A stretch of DNA of 64,000 nt from Paraburkholderia solisilvae (GCF_902859875.1 NZ_CADIKF010000010.1:80435-144434); one strand, 5' to 3'. Shown: positions 38,519 through 49,500, numbered from the stretch's first letter. Made by a program: numbers and translations. The notes: generated from the letters alone by a model not told the origin.

Positions 38519-38870
38519 TTCACCTCGTTTCACTGGTATCTCCCCGTGGAGTTGATCGCCAATCGTTTTGAACCGGCGAGCGGTATGGTCCGGCATGGTT
38601 GCGGCCGCAACCGGTGAAATGCTTCGTTTCAGTTTGCGAGGTTCTGTGTCACGGAATCTAAACAGGTCCGCAGCCACGCGGGTTGGGCGAATGTTTGCCG
38701 AGCGCGCGACACCGGTCTTGTGAACGGAAACGGTCTTTGGAGCGCGACAGGACCGGGCGACGCGTCGCGAGCGTGCAACAGTCTGTTGCGTTGCGTTCCG
38801 CGCATGTCGTCGCGCGCCGATTGCATTCAGTGCAATCGGCGCAATCGGCGCGTGCGGGTATGAAGATTCG
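38519..38870. other. Intergenic between two porin genes
   Basis: This carries the promoter of the left porin and the 3' end of the right porin transcript, with the hairpin at 38814-38842. No gene is supported. Confidence 0.5.
38814..38842 (-). terminator. Hairpin after the second porin gene
   Basis: A perfect 12-base stem (38814-38825 with 38831-38842) closes a 5-base loop about 28 bases past the porin stop. No T tract follows on the minus strand. The 3' arm is followed by a partial repeat of caatcggcgc. Confidence 0.55.
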
Positions 38871-40157
38871 TCAGAAGAGCGTACGAATGCCAGTCGCAAG
38901 AATGTAGTTGGTCGACTGAAAGCCGTCGAACGCGGCGCCGTTGAATTTCGAAAACATATATCCGGCGTACACGTCCGTGCGTCGCGTGAAATGGTAGTCC
39001 GCGAGCAGCGAATACTGCCACTGGTTGCCGCCCGCCACGCCTTGCGACTGTTCGGTCTGCGTATCGTAAATGCCCGCCGCGACATCGAAGCTCGGCGTGA
39101 ACTGATAGTCGCCGCCGAAGAAGTACACGTTGGTGGTCGTCGTGGTGGCGGTATTGCTCAGGGCGCCGGTAAAGCCGAAATAATCGACCGTCGTGCCGGA
39201 CGGCGCAGGATCGGTCGGCGGCTTGATCACGAAGCGCTCGTAACCGCCCTTGAGGGTCGCGTTCGCGAACGAATAGCGGGCCGCGATCATATAGTCGTAG
39301 TCGTCGTTGAGCGACAGTGCGCCGACGTTCGTGCCGATCAGCGGACTGTCGACGGCATTCGCGCCGACCAGCGCGCCGGAATGCACGATGTCGCGTGCCT
39401 GATAGTAAGTCGCCTGAATGCCGAACACGTTGTTCTGGTATCCGGCCACCGCGCCGACCACCGAACCGTCGCCGAAATGCCCCGCGACGCCGCCGAACGC
39501 GTAAGAAACACCGAAATTGAAGTTGCCGACGTGATTTGTGTATTTGATGTTGTTGTCGGTTCGCGATCCTTCGGTAATGCCGCCTGCCGAATACGAACCG
39601 GAAAAGCCGAGCGGTGAAAAAAGCTGCGACTGGAAGAGCGGATCGTAAGCGGAGATCACGTCATAGCCGAACGTCGTCGAGCGGCCCAATTCGATGGAAC
39701 CAAACCGGTCGTCGCGAAGTCCGACATAGGCGCCGCGATTGAACAGTTGTCCGTTCAGCGCGGACGCGGCCGCAACCGTATTTTTCGCGCCCGTGATCGA
39801 CGCGGCCGCGTTGTTCAATTGCCCTGACTGTTCGTTGAAGTCCGATTCAAGGTCGAAGAATGCACTCAGTCCGCCGCCAAGATTCTCATTGCCGCGGATC
39901 CCCCAGCGCGAATCCGAAATGCCGCCGTTAAAGAGTCCGTACACCGGGTTCTGAAACTGCGTGCTGACCTTGCTGACGGGGTTGACCGTCGCTGGAAATG
40001 CCGCGCTTGCGTTCGGGTTGTGTTCGACCACCCCCACCGCGACGTCCATGATTCCATAAAGCGTAACGCTGTCGCCGTCATCCGCATGGGCCGCATTGAA
40101 CAGCGAGCCGAGTACGAGCGCGGCGAGGACGTGCCTTCTCCTGCACATGGTTTTCAT
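38871..40157 (-). CDS. Gram-negative general porin (second copy)
   Basis: The 428-residue protein has a signal peptide ending AHA|DDGDSVTLYG, then SRWGIRGNENLGGGLSAFFDLE and GLRDDRFGSIELGR, and ends in GIRTLF with terminal Phe. It is of the same family as the porin to its left but clearly diverged, with an insert (TQFQNPVYGLFNGG) near residues 66-79. GGAGA lies upstream of ATG 40157. It is divergent from the two-component operon, whose regulator could control it. Confidence 0.92.
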   Translation of the reverse strand: MKTMCRRRHVLAALVLGSLFNAAHADDGDSVTLYGIMDVAVGVVEHNPNASAAFPATVNPVSKVSTQFQNPVYGLFNGGISDSRWGIRGNENLGGGLSAFFDLESDFNEQSGQLNNAAASITGAKNTVAAASALNGQLFNRGAYVGLRDDRFGSIELGRSTTFGYDVISAYDPLFQSQLFSPLGFSGSYSAGGITEGSRTDNNIKYTNHVGNFNFGVSYAFGGVAGHFGDGSVVGAVAGYQNNVFGIQATYYQARDIVHSGALVGANAVDSPLIGTNVGALSLNDDYDYMIAARYSFANATLKGGYERFVIKPPTDPAPSGTTVDYFGFTGALSNTATTTTTNVYFFGGDYQFTPSFDVAAGIYDTQTEQSQGVAGGNQWQYSLLADYHFTRRTDVYAGYMFSKFNGAAFDGFQSTNYILATGIRTLF

Positions 40158-40465
40158 ATGCTGTCTCCGGAAATTTATTTATTCACCTCATTTGCGTCTC
40201 GCGCGAAAGGGTGCGTTTTTGATATCGCTGGGTAAAAGATAGCTGTGCCGGCGAGCCGGGAGCGTGCAATGGTGTCTTGCGGGAAAGTGAATCGGCGCGC
40301 GGCCTTGTGCACGCACGCTGTGCGGCGCAAAGATGAAAAATTCTTCATCGAATTGCTACGGTTCGGACGGACAGCGGCGCGTAAGCTCGAAGTAACGAAG
40401 CGGGGAGCAACGCCCGGCCAACAGCATCGCGAACGCCGTGCCGAAGGGGAGACTACTGAATCATC
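40158..40465. promoter_or_regulatory. Divergent promoter region between porin and response regulator
   Basis: About 300 bases must hold promoters for the leftward porin gene and the rightward two-component operon. No gene is supported and no clear operator was recognised. Confidence 0.4.
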
Positions 40466-41155
40466 ATGCTGAAAGTGCTTACGATCGAAGACGACGAGAT
40501 CGCCGCGGGCGAGATCGTCAACGAACTCAGCCGCAGAGGTTTTTCCGTGCGTTGGATCGATAACGGCAGGGAAGGGATGGTCAGCGCGCTCAACGACGAC
40601 TACGACGTGATCACGCTCGACCGGATGTTGCCGGGCATGGACGGCCTGACAATCCTGACGACCATGCGCAGCATCGGCGTGACGACGCCGGTGCTGATGT
40701 TGAGCGCGCTTGGCGACGTGGATGAGCGGGTGCGCGGTCTGCGTGCGGGAGGCGACGACTATCTGACCAAGCCGTTCGATCCCGAAGAGATGGTCGCGCG
40801 GCTCGAGGTGCTGCTGCGCAGGCGCAATGCGCCGACGCCGCAATCTTCTACGATGCTCTCGGTGGGGCCGATCGAACTCGATCTCGTCTCGCGCAAGGTG
40901 CGCCGGGACGGCGAGGAGATCGCGCTGCTGCCCACCGAGTACCGCGTGCTCGAATACATGATGCGGCACACGGGCCGCACGATTACACGCACGATGCTGT
41001 TCGAAGCGGTCTGGGGCTATCACTTCGATCCGGGCACCAATCTGATCGACGTGCACATGGGACGCCTGCGCAAGAAGATCGATCCGCCCGGCGCGCGCGC
41101 GATGATCCAGACCGTGCGCGGATCAGGCTACATTTTCGGCCAGGAGGCGGCTTGA
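40466..41155 (+). CDS. OmpR-family response regulator
   Basis: The 229-residue protein has an intact receiver (ED9D10, D52 in ITLDRMLPG, K in YLTKPF) and a winged-helix domain ending in RGSGYIF. Its stop overlaps the kinase start (TTGA). It strongly resembles the regulator at 49787-50461 (shared LTIEDDE, YDVIT, GLRAG, FDPGTNLIDVH), so the two probably arose by duplication. Likely targets include the divergent porin. Confidence 0.93.
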   Translation: MLKVLTIEDDEIAAGEIVNELSRRGFSVRWIDNGREGMVSALNDDYDVITLDRMLPGMDGLTILTTMRSIGVTTPVLMLSALGDVDERVRGLRAGGDDYLTKPFDPEEMVARLEVLLRRRNAPTPQSSTMLSVGPIELDLVSRKVRRDGEEIALLPTEYRVLEYMMRHTGRTITRTMLFEAVWGYHFDPGTNLIDVHMGRLRKKIDPPGARAMIQTVRGSGYIFGQEAA

Positions 41156-42555
41156 GCGCTCAGCATTCGCGCATGCTGACAGCCGATATCGGCCGCCGCT
41201 GGCACGCAGCGTCGTTCCGCCTGCTTTCGGTGTATGGCCTGATTTTCGCGGTATCGGTGATGCTGCTGCTCGGCTTCATGAGCTGGGTCGTGACGGGTGA
41301 AATGGAGCGGCAGAACGATCTCGTGATGGACTGGCAGCTCACCTACTTCGGTGCGGTCCCGCGCGCGGCGCTCGCGCAAACGATCGGGGAGCGGCTCGAG
41401 CACGAGCGGATCCACGCCGCGTACTACGGCCTGTTTCGCGCCGACGGCACCCATCTGGCCGGCGACGTGATGCATCTGCCGCCCGGCATGCGGACCGATC
41501 ACAAGGGCGTCACGCTGAGTCATACGCTGTCGTTGAGCGGTCCGGGCGAGGCGCCGGTCGTGCGTGCGATGGCGGATCGCCGCCACGACGGCGACGTGCT
41601 GCTGGTCGCGCGCGACCTGACCCATATCATCCGCATCCGCAACACGATTCTCAATGCGCTGCTGGTGAGCAGCCTGTTCTGTCTGGTGGCCGGTGTGGCC
41701 GGCGGTCTCGCGCTCGGCATGCGGCAGATGCGGCGCGTGCGCGAGATCCGGCGCGTCACGCAGCTGATTGCGCAGGGCGACCTGAACCAGCGTTTGCCGA
41801 TCGGCGGCCGCGACGAACTCGACATGCTGTCGCATCTCGTCAATCACATGCTCGACGAGGTCGAGCGTCTGATGACGGAAGTGAAGGGCGCGTGCGACGG
41901 CATTGCGCACGATTTGCGCACGCCGCTCGCGCACGTGAGGACGCTGCTCGCGCATATCGACGAGAGCGCGCGCAGCGACACGACGCTCGGGTGGTTGCCG
42001 ATGCTCACGCGCGCACGCGAAGAGACCGACCAGTTGCTCGATCGCTTTCGCGCCATGCTGCGCATTTCGGAGATCGGCACGCTCAAACGGCGCGGCGGCT
42101 TTGCGCAAATCGGGCTCGAAGCGCTGGTGCGCGACATCTGCGAACTCTACGAGCCGCTCGCCGAAAGCCGGTCGATCACACTCACCGTCGACGTGCATGC
42201 CGTGCATGCGGTACATGGCGATCGCGCACTGCTGTTCGAGGCGCTGAGCAATCTGCTCGATAACGCGCTCAAATTCACGCCGGCCGGCGGCGCGGTGCGC
42301 GTGACGCTCGCGCAGACGCGCGACGGCCCGCTGATCGATGTCATCGATAACGGACCCGGCATACCGGTCGACGAACGCCACGCCGTGATGCAGCGCTTCT
42401 ATCGCGGCGAACAGGTGCGGCATATCGCGGGCTCGGGCCTTGGCCTTGGCATCGTGTCGGCCGTGCTCCGGGTCCATGATTTCTCCGCCCGCATCGGCAG
42501 CGCCGAGCCGGGCACGCGCGTGACGGTCGAATGCTGGCCGCACACGCTGGCCTGA
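41152..42555 (+). CDS. Sensor histidine kinase (HAMP type)
   Basis: The 467-residue reading starts at TTG 41152, overlapping the regulator stop and with AGGAGG four bases upstream; ATG 41173 is the alternative. Two membrane helices (about 22-45 and 164-185) flank a short periplasmic loop. A HAMP domain follows, then the phosphoacceptor His in IAHDLRTPLAH, N box LSNLLDNALKFT, and G boxes DNGPGI and GSGLGLGIV. It pairs with the regulator just upstream and may also serve the kinase-less regulator of the RND operon. Confidence 0.92.
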   Translation: MSAQHSRMLTADIGRRWHAASFRLLSVYGLIFAVSVMLLLGFMSWVVTGEMERQNDLVMDWQLTYFGAVPRAALAQTIGERLEHERIHAAYYGLFRADGTHLAGDVMHLPPGMRTDHKGVTLSHTLSLSGPGEAPVVRAMADRRHDGDVLLVARDLTHIIRIRNTILNALLVSSLFCLVAGVAGGLALGMRQMRRVREIRRVTQLIAQGDLNQRLPIGGRDELDMLSHLVNHMLDEVERLMTEVKGACDGIAHDLRTPLAHVRTLLAHIDESARSDTTLGWLPMLTRAREETDQLLDRFRAMLRISEIGTLKRRGGFAQIGLEALVRDICELYEPLAESRSITLTVDVHAVHAVHGDRALLFEALSNLLDNALKFTPAGGAVRVTLAQTRDGPLIDVIDNGPGIPVDERHAVMQRFYRGEQVRHIAGSGLGLGIVSAVLRVHDFSARIGSAEPGTRVTVECWPHTLA

Positions 42556-42605
42556 ACGAAGGCTGCGATGCGGATCCGTTCAGATAGCACTTCATCACTG
42601 TTCGC

Positions 42606-43295
42606 ATGCGCATTCTGCTCATTTCCACCTCTCATCCGGAAGCCGCATGGCTTTACAAGGCCTTTCGCGAAAGCGCGCACAGCGTGCAGCGCGTCGACGA
42701 CAGCCGCGACGGCGCATTTGTCGCGGCGCATGATCCGTTCGATGCGGTCGTCGCACTCGCGATGGAGCCCGCTTCGCAAGCTGACCTGCTGAGCGCGCTG
42801 CCTGCGTTATCGCGCGTCGAACACACACCGGTCATCGTCGCGCTGGTGCGCGGACTCGGCGCCGCGGAACGGGTGCAGCTACTGCGCGCGGGCGCCGATG
42901 CGTGCCTGAGCCCGCCCTACTCGTTCGTCGAGATTCACGAACGGATCGCGGCCTTGCAGCGCACGGCCACCGTGCCGGCGACGCTGCAAGCAGCGAGCGC
43001 GTCGCAGATTACCGTGCACCTCGATGCGACGACACGTGAACTGGTGGCGGGCGTTGGACGCGTCGGGCTGACCCGGCGCGAATACCAGTTGCTCGAATGC
43101 CTGTTGCGCTGCGTCGATGCGCCGGTGCCGCGCGACCAGCTGATCCGTTATGCGTGGTCGGAGAAGGAAGAGGTCGATCCCGCATGCGTGAACCTCGTGG
43201 TGTCGCGCCTGCGCCGCAAGCTGGCCGGACGCTGTCCGCAAGTGCGGATCGAGACGGTCAGCCGCTACGGTTATCAGTTGTCCACTGAAGCGTGA
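42606..43295 (+). CDS. Atypical OmpR-like regulator lacking the phosphorylation site
   Basis: The 229-residue protein has the overall receiver plus winged-helix layout (LTRREYQLLECLLR, RIETVSRYGYQL). However, the acidic pair after strand 1 is replaced (LLISTSHPEAA), the phosphoacceptor position falls in AVVALAMEP with no Asp (about residue 51), and the conserved Lys is Pro (CLSPPYS). It should not be phosphorylated in the normal way and may act as a constitutive or partner-controlled DNA-binding protein. It follows the kinase by 50 bases on the same strand. Confidence 0.82.
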   Translation: MRILLISTSHPEAAWLYKAFRESAHSVQRVDDSRDGAFVAAHDPFDAVVALAMEPASQADLLSALPALSRVEHTPVIVALVRGLGAAERVQLLRAGADACLSPPYSFVEIHERIAALQRTATVPATLQAASASQITVHLDATTRELVAGVGRVGLTRREYQLLECLLRCVDAPVPRDQLIRYAWSEKEEVDPACVNLVVSRLRRKLAGRCPQVRIETVSRYGYQLSTEA

Positions 43296-43371
43296 GCGCA
43301 GCGCGCATTCGATCGCACGTTCGCGTCCGGATGCAGCGCGCCGCTGTGCTCGTCGCTGTGCGTGTCTGTCG

Positions 43372-43650
43372 TCAGCCATGCGAGTACAGCGTGGAATTCA
43401 GATATTGCAGCTGCCCGTCCTTCTCGGCCTGAATCAGCTCCTGATAGACCTCGGCCCGCGTCTTGCCTGCGACCGGCTGGCCGTACGGGGGCGTCCACTG
43501 GCCGGCTTGCGAGACCGCCGAGGACGGATCGGCGGGTGCGGATGGCGCGGCGGCGGGATTCGTGTCGGCAGGTGCCGTGCTTTGGGCGAAAGCCGGGGCG
43601 CAGAGTGTGGCGCCGGCGGCGAGTGCAAAGGTGAGCAGGGCAAGTTTCAT
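43372..43650 (-). CDS. DUF4148 domain protein, exported
   Basis: The 92-residue protein has a signal peptide ending AFA|QST, an Ala/Pro-rich middle, and a C-terminal DUF4148-type segment (GKTRAEVYQELIQAEKDGQL followed by LNSTLYSHG). Small exported DUF4148 proteins are abundant in Burkholderia, with unknown function. It converges on the atypical regulator gene. The start is just upstream of the signal peptide. Confidence 0.82.
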   Translation of the reverse strand: MKLALLTFALAAGATLCAPAFAQSTAPADTNPAAAPSAPADPSSAVSQAGQWTPPYGQPVAGKTRAEVYQELIQAEKDGQLQYLNSTLYSHG

Positions 43651-43781
43651 GATGGCGTTCCTCGCAGTCGAAATCTGAAGATGGAGACCGTCATCCGGTT
43701 GCGCGAACGCATCGGTAACGGTCAGGATTCAGTGTAAGGAGGAGCCCTTAGCGGTTCGGCCGTTCGATGATGAAAACTCGT

Positions 43782-45299
43782 TCATCCTGCGGCGCTTGTC
43801 GTGGCGCTTGTCGTGGCGCTCGGCGTCGCGGGCGCATCGTGGGCGACGTGTGCGTCGTGCGGGTCGCTGCCCGCGTCCTGCCAGCCGCCGCCGAGCGCCT
43901 GGATCAGACCCACCGACGCGGTCAGCCTGCGCGCGTCCAGCTCGGCCGACGCGATCTGCGCGTCGAGCGCGGCTGTCTGTGCGGTCACCACATCGAGATA
44001 GCTGACCACGCCGTCCTTGTAGCGCGAGGTCGCGAGCGTCAGCGTGCGCTGTGCGGCATCGAGTGCGGCGTCGTTATGCACCGATTCGTCGCCCAGGTGG
44101 TGCAGCAACGCGAGATTGTCTTCGACCTGCTGGAACGCGAGCAGCACCGTCGCCTTGTATTGCGCGCCGTTCTGCGCGAGTTGCGCGCGCGCCTCGCGCG
44201 TAATCGCGCGGCGCCGTCCTGCATCGAAGAGCGTGAGTGCGAGGTTGGGACCGATCGACCAGATTTCGTCCGGCGCGATAAACCAGGGCGATAGCACGCT
44301 GGTCTGATAGCCGGCCTGCGCATCAAGCGAGATGTCGGGGTAGTACGCCGCCTTTGCTACGCCGATTTGCGCGTTAGCGGCCGCCACGCGGCGTTCCGCA
44401 GCCGCGATGTCGGGACGGCGCTGCAGCAGCGCGGCCGGCACGCCGGTAGGAATCGACGGCAGCCGCGTGCGCGAGGTATCGGCTGCGAGTGTGAAGCTGG
44501 AGGCCGGCGTGCCGGTCAACGTAGCAATAGCGTGCTCGAGCAGCGCGCGGCGCGCACGTGTGTCGTCGGCTGCGGCCAGCGCGTTCTGCAGTTGCGTGCG
44601 GGCGCGCGAAACGTCGAGCCCCGATGCAATGCCGCCGTGATGCCGGCTGGTCGTCAATGTGAGCGCGCGCTGGTAAGTCGCGACGGCATCCGCCAGCAGT
44701 TGCTGCTGTTCGTCGAAGCCGCGCAGCGTGAAATAGTCGTCGGCGAGGTTCGCCTGCAGGTCGAGTTGCAACGATGCGAGATCGTCGGCGCTTGCCTGCG
44801 CGTTGGCGACACCCGCGCTCACTTCGTTGCGCACCTTGCCCCACAGGTCCAGGTCGAAGTCGGCGCTGACGGCAAATGTGTTCGAGTAGAAGTCGTCCGG
44901 TTCGTTCGCGCCGCGCAGCGGCCGGCGGTCCGACTGGCGCGCGCGTGCCGCGTCAAGGTCGGCACCGATGCTCGGATAGAGGCCCGCGCGGGTCTGGTCC
45001 ACGAGCGCTTGCGCCTTGTCATGGCGCGCGACGGCCGCCGCGACGTCCGGGTTCGCGGCGTCGACCTTTGCCTCGAGTGCATCGAGTTGCGCATCGTCGA
45101 AGATTTTCCACCAGCCGTTGCGCGGAATGCGATCCGCGGGACTGGCCGGCTGCCATGGGCCGCTTTCCTTGAACGACGTGGGTATCGCGGTCGGCGGAAC
45201 CTGATACGGCGGCGCCAGTGAACATGCGTTCAATGCGATGGCGGCGAGCAGTGCGGCGGCCGTTCGCGCGGGGGCGGCGTGCCGGATTCGCCTACCCAT
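43782..45299 (-). CDS. RND efflux outer-membrane lipoprotein (NodT/OprM-like)
   Basis: The 505-residue protein has a lipoprotein signal with LNAC (Cys26) and two TolC-like repeats; FDLDLWGKVRNEV, RRPDIAAAERRVAAANAQIGVAKAA (split here as two blocks) and LTLFDAGRRRAI are typical NodT-family marks. The last 30 residues are His/Ala/Thr-rich (DPHDAHVAHDA). Its start overlaps the fusion-protein stop by eight bases. It is the outer-membrane exit of the tripartite pump encoded upstream. Confidence 0.92.
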   Translation of the reverse strand: MGRRIRHAAPARTAAALLAAIALNACSLAPPYQVPPTAIPTSFKESGPWQPASPADRIPRNGWWKIFDDAQLDALEAKVDAANPDVAAAVARHDKAQALVDQTRAGLYPSIGADLDAARARQSDRRPLRGANEPDDFYSNTFAVSADFDLDLWGKVRNEVSAGVANAQASADDLASLQLDLQANLADDYFTLRGFDEQQQLLADAVATYQRALTLTTSRHHGGIASGLDVSRARTQLQNALAAADDTRARRALLEHAIATLTGTPASSFTLAADTSRTRLPSIPTGVPAALLQRRPDIAAAERRVAAANAQIGVAKAAYYPDISLDAQAGYQTSVLSPWFIAPDEIWSIGPNLALTLFDAGRRRAITREARAQLAQNGAQYKATVLLAFQQVEDNLALLHHLGDESVHNDAALDAAQRTLTLATSRYKDGVVSYLDVVTAQTAALDAQIASAELDARRLTASVGLIQALGGGWQDAGSDPHDAHVAHDAPATPSATTSATTSAAG

Positions 45300-46521
45300 G
45301 CGCGTGCTCCGCGTCGGTTTGCGCGTCTGCGGTGTGTGCCGCGGCGGCCGGCGAGGGTGTCGCGGGCGACGCGGGGGCGACGCGCACGAGGTCGCCTGCC
45401 GCGAGTGAATCCGGCGGATTGTCGATTACCCGGTCGCCGGCCGTCAGGCCCGAATCGATCACCACATGCGAGCCGAGATCGGTCGCGATGGTCACCGGTT
45501 TCATGACGGCACGGCCTTGCGGACCGAGCGTGGCGACCTGCAAGCCGTTGTGCCGGAAAATCAGCGCGCTGGCGGGAATCTGCAGCGCATGCGCATCGGT
45601 CGGCAGCGCGAAGCGCACGTCCGTATACTCGCCGGGAAACAGCAGCCCGGCATGATTGTCGACGGATAGTTGCACGAGCAACGTGCCCGACGACGGCGTG
45701 ATCGCATGGTCGGTATCGACCAGCGTCGCATCGAACGTCATGCCGGGCCGCTCCGGCACGCGCAGCGTGGCGTGCATGCCCGGCCGCACGGTCGCCGCTT
45801 CGCTTTGCGGCACGCTCACGTAGACGCGCAATCGTTGCGCATCCGACACCGTGAAGAGCTGTGGCTTGTTGCCGCCGCCCGCATTGATCAGCGCGCCGAC
45901 GTCGGTATCGCGCGCGGTCACGACGCCGTCGAACGGCGCGACGATCCGCTTGAACGATTCGAGCGCCTCGAGCCGGTTCACGTTGGCTTGCTCAGCCGCG
46001 ACCGTCGCCTGTTGCGCGGCGAGGTCGCTGGTTTTTTCATCGGTTTCCTGCTGCGATACCGAATCCTGCTTGAGCATCTGCGTCCAGCGTTGCGCGGTGA
46101 CGACCGCGAGTTTTTCGGTCGCGACGGACTTTTGCAGATCGGCACGCGCCTGGTCGAGTTGCTGATCGAGATCGGGCGTATCGATCACGCCAAGCAGCTG
46201 ACCGGCCTTCACGGGCGTGCCGATATCCGCGTACCACGCATGCAGATAGCCGGACACGCGTGCATAGATCGGCGCGTTGATCCATGCGGCCAGATGCCCC
46301 GGCAAAACCAGCTGCTGCGTCGCGGCGAGCGGTTGCGGCTGGATGGTCGACACGGTCGGAAGAGCCTGTTGCATCGTCCACGATGCAACTTCGTGCCGCG
46401 TATGCAGGCGGCTCGCAATGCCGTCGGCGAGGACGGCGGCCGCTGCCAGCACGATCAGGATGCCGGCGAGTTTCAGATGGGCAGGGCGCTTCGGCGCACT
46501 GACATCGACTTCAGTGGACAT
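45292..46521 (-). CDS. RND efflux membrane fusion protein
   Basis: The 409-residue protein starts at ATG 46521 with AAGGAA upstream. One membrane anchor (about 20-38) is followed by a lipoyl domain (ARVSGYLHAWYADIGTPVKAG), a coiled-coil hairpin, and a barrel domain (FDGVVTARDTDVGALI). The C-terminus ends in DAEHAHG. It bridges the inner-membrane pump and the outer-membrane channel. The start overlaps the pump gene's end by 11 bases. Confidence 0.93.
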   Translation of the reverse strand: MSTEVDVSAPKRPAHLKLAGILIVLAAAAVLADGIASRLHTRHEVASWTMQQALPTVSTIQPQPLAATQQLVLPGHLAAWINAPIYARVSGYLHAWYADIGTPVKAGQLLGVIDTPDLDQQLDQARADLQKSVATEKLAVVTAQRWTQMLKQDSVSQQETDEKTSDLAAQQATVAAEQANVNRLEALESFKRIVAPFDGVVTARDTDVGALINAGGGNKPQLFTVSDAQRLRVYVSVPQSEAATVRPGMHATLRVPERPGMTFDATLVDTDHAITPSSGTLLVQLSVDNHAGLLFPGEYTDVRFALPTDAHALQIPASALIFRHNGLQVATLGPQGRAVMKPVTIATDLGSHVVIDSGLTAGDRVIDNPPDSLAAGDLVRVAPASPATPSPAAAAHTADAQTDAEHAHG

Positions 46522-49500
46522 GAGCGTTTCCTTCGGCAAGACCGTTTGAATCGGAGTTGGGACCGGGGTGCGATGCAGCATCGGGGCCGGGCGTGTCACG
46601 GCGGTGCACGATGCTGAACAGCACCGGCACCACCAGCAGCGTCGCGCAGGTTGCGCATAGCAGCCCGCCGATCACCGCACGGCCGAGCGGCGCGTTCTGC
46701 TCGCCGCCGTCGCCGAGACCGAGCGCCATCGGCGCCATGCCGATGATCATCGCGAGCGCGGTCATCAGCACCGGGCGAAAGCGCGCAAAGCCGGCTTCGA
46801 GCGCGGCAATGCGCGCGTCGCCGGTCGCGTGCAGCCGTTCGCGTGCGAAGCTCACCACCAGAATGCTATTGGCGGTCGCGACGCCCATGCAGAGAATCGC
46901 GCCGGTCAGCGCCGGCACCGACAGCGGCGTATGCGTCGCGAACAGCATCCATACAATGCCCGCGAGCGCAGCCGGCAGGCCGCCGACGATCACCGCCGCA
47001 TCGCTCCACGAATGAAAGTTGACGACGATCAGCAGAAAGATCAGCACGATCGCGCCGACGAGACCCAGCAGCAGGCCGGTGAACGCGCTGTTCATCGTTT
47101 GCACCTGGCCGCGCAGCGTGACGCGCGCGCCTTTGGGCACGTCGTGCGCGGTCGCGTGCAGGATGCGCTGAATGCCCGATGCGACCGAACCGAGGTCCGC
47201 GCGTTGCGTGGTGGCGAATACGTCGTAGAGCGGCTCGATGTTGTAGTGCGATACGACGAGGTCGCCGACGCCGCGCTTCACGCTCGCAATCGCGCCGAGC
47301 AGTTGCGAGCGGCCGTCCGCGCCGTTCACGGTGAGGTTTTCGAGGCTCGACAGCGAGGTCAAACGATATTGCGGTGTCTCCGCAACGATCGGATAGGTCA
47401 CGCCGTTGCGCGGATTCAGCCAGAACGCCGGTGCGACCTGACCGGTGCCGGTCAGGCTGGCGACCAGCGAATCGGTGACGTTGTCCTCGGTGATGCCGAG
47501 CTGGTCGGCGCGCGAGCGGTCCACCGCGACGCTGAACTGCGGGTAGGTCGACGCCTGCTGGATGCGCGAGTCCGCGATGCCGGGCACGTCGCGCATCCGG
47601 CGCAGCAGCTCGACCGCGTAGCGGCGGTTCGCCGCGTCGTCGGGCCCCGACACCTGCACGTCGATCGGCGCGGGCGCGCCGAAGTTCAGAATCTGGCTGA
47701 CGATATCGGCGGGCAGAAAGGCGAATGTCGTGCCGGGAAACGTATGCGGCAGCGTCGCGCGCAGCGTGCGCACGTAGCCGGCGGTCGGCGCGTGGTCGGC
47801 CGGGAGCGTCACGTAGATATCGCCGTCCTGTGAACCCGTCGTGCCGCTGTTGTTGTACGCGAGATCGATGCCGCTGTTCGGCAAGCCGAGATTGTCGACC
47901 ACGTTCGCCAGCTCGTCCGGTGGAATGGTTCGGCGCACCGCGGCCTCGATGCGATCGGCGAGCGCGGCCGTGTCTTCGATGCGCGTGCCGATCGGCGCGC
48001 GGAAATGAATTTCGATCTCGCCCGAATCGATATTCGGAAAGAAATTACGGCCAAGCCAAGGCACGAGCAGCAGCGCCGATGCGGCCGCCAGCGCGAAGCC
48101 GATCAGAAAACGCCTGCGGTTCGACAGCGCGGCGCCCAGCAGCACGCGATACGTGCCGCGCACCGCATTGAACCGGTGTTCGAAGCCACGCTGGAAACGC
48201 ACTAACGGATTGCGCGACGGTGCGTGGTGTTCGTGCCCGCCATGCGAGGCCATCACTTCGGCGAGCTCGCCGGATGCATGACCGCCCGATGCATGCGGGC
48301 GCAACAGGTATCGCGCCATCATCGGCACGAACGTGCGCGACAGAATAAATGACGCGACCATCGCGTAGATCACCGCCTCGGCCATCGGCACGAACAGATA
48401 GCGCGCAATGCCGCTGAGCAGCAGCATCGGCACGAACACGATGCAGATGCACAGCAGCGACACGAAGGCCGGCATCACGATCTGCGATGCGCCTTCGAGA
48501 ATCGCGCTCTGCACGTCCTTGCCCTGTTCGAGATGCCAGTTGACGTTCTCGATCGTCACGGTCGCGTCGTCGACGAGAATGCCGACTGCGAGCGCGAGCC
48601 CGCCGAGCGTCATCACGTTGAGCGTTTCGCCGGCGGCCGCGAGCGCCGCCAGCGCGGCGAGCACCGCCAGCGGAATCGACGCCGCGATGATCAGCGTCGA
48701 GCGCCAGCTGCCGAGGAATAGCAGGATCATCAGCGACGTCAGCGCGGCCGCGATGATCCCTTCGCGCGCGACGCCGCTTACCGCGCCTTTTACGAAGGTC
48801 GACTGGTCGCCCATCGTCACGAGCTTCAGCGATGGCGGCAGCGTCTCCTCGATACGCGGCAGCTTGTTCTTCACCCCGGCGATGATGTCGAGCGTCGACG
48901 CATTGCCGTTCTTCAGGATGCTCATCAGCACGGCGCGGTGGCCGTCTACCCGAACGATGTTGGTCTGCGGCGGATAGCCGTCGCGCACGTGTGCGACATC
49001 GCGAATGTAGATCGTCGTGCTGCCGATCGTCTTGATCGGCAGCGCGTTGAGCGCGTCGATCCGGTGCGGGCTGTTGTTGAGCTGGATGTTGTATTCGAAG
49101 CGGCCAATCTTCTCAGTGCCGGCTGGAATGATCTGGTTCTGCTGCGCGAGCGCATTCGCGACGTCCTGTGCGGACAGATGCTTCTGCTGCAGCGCGAGCG
49201 GATCGAGATCGATCTGCACGTCGCGAATCTTGCCGCCGTAAGGCGTCGGAATCGCGACGCCCGGCACGCTCAGCAGTTGCGGCCGGATAAAATTGGTCGC
49301 GTAGTCGGCGAGTTGTTGCTCGTTGAGCGTATCGCTCGTCAGCGCGATTTGCAGCACCGGCACCGTCGACGCGTTGTAGTTCAGAATTTGCGGCGGCGTC
49401 GTGCCGGGCGGCATCTGCTTCAGCACCGTCTGCGAGACCGAGGTCACCTGTGCGGTTGCGGTGCGGATATCGACAGTCGGCTGAAAGAAGATCTTGACGA

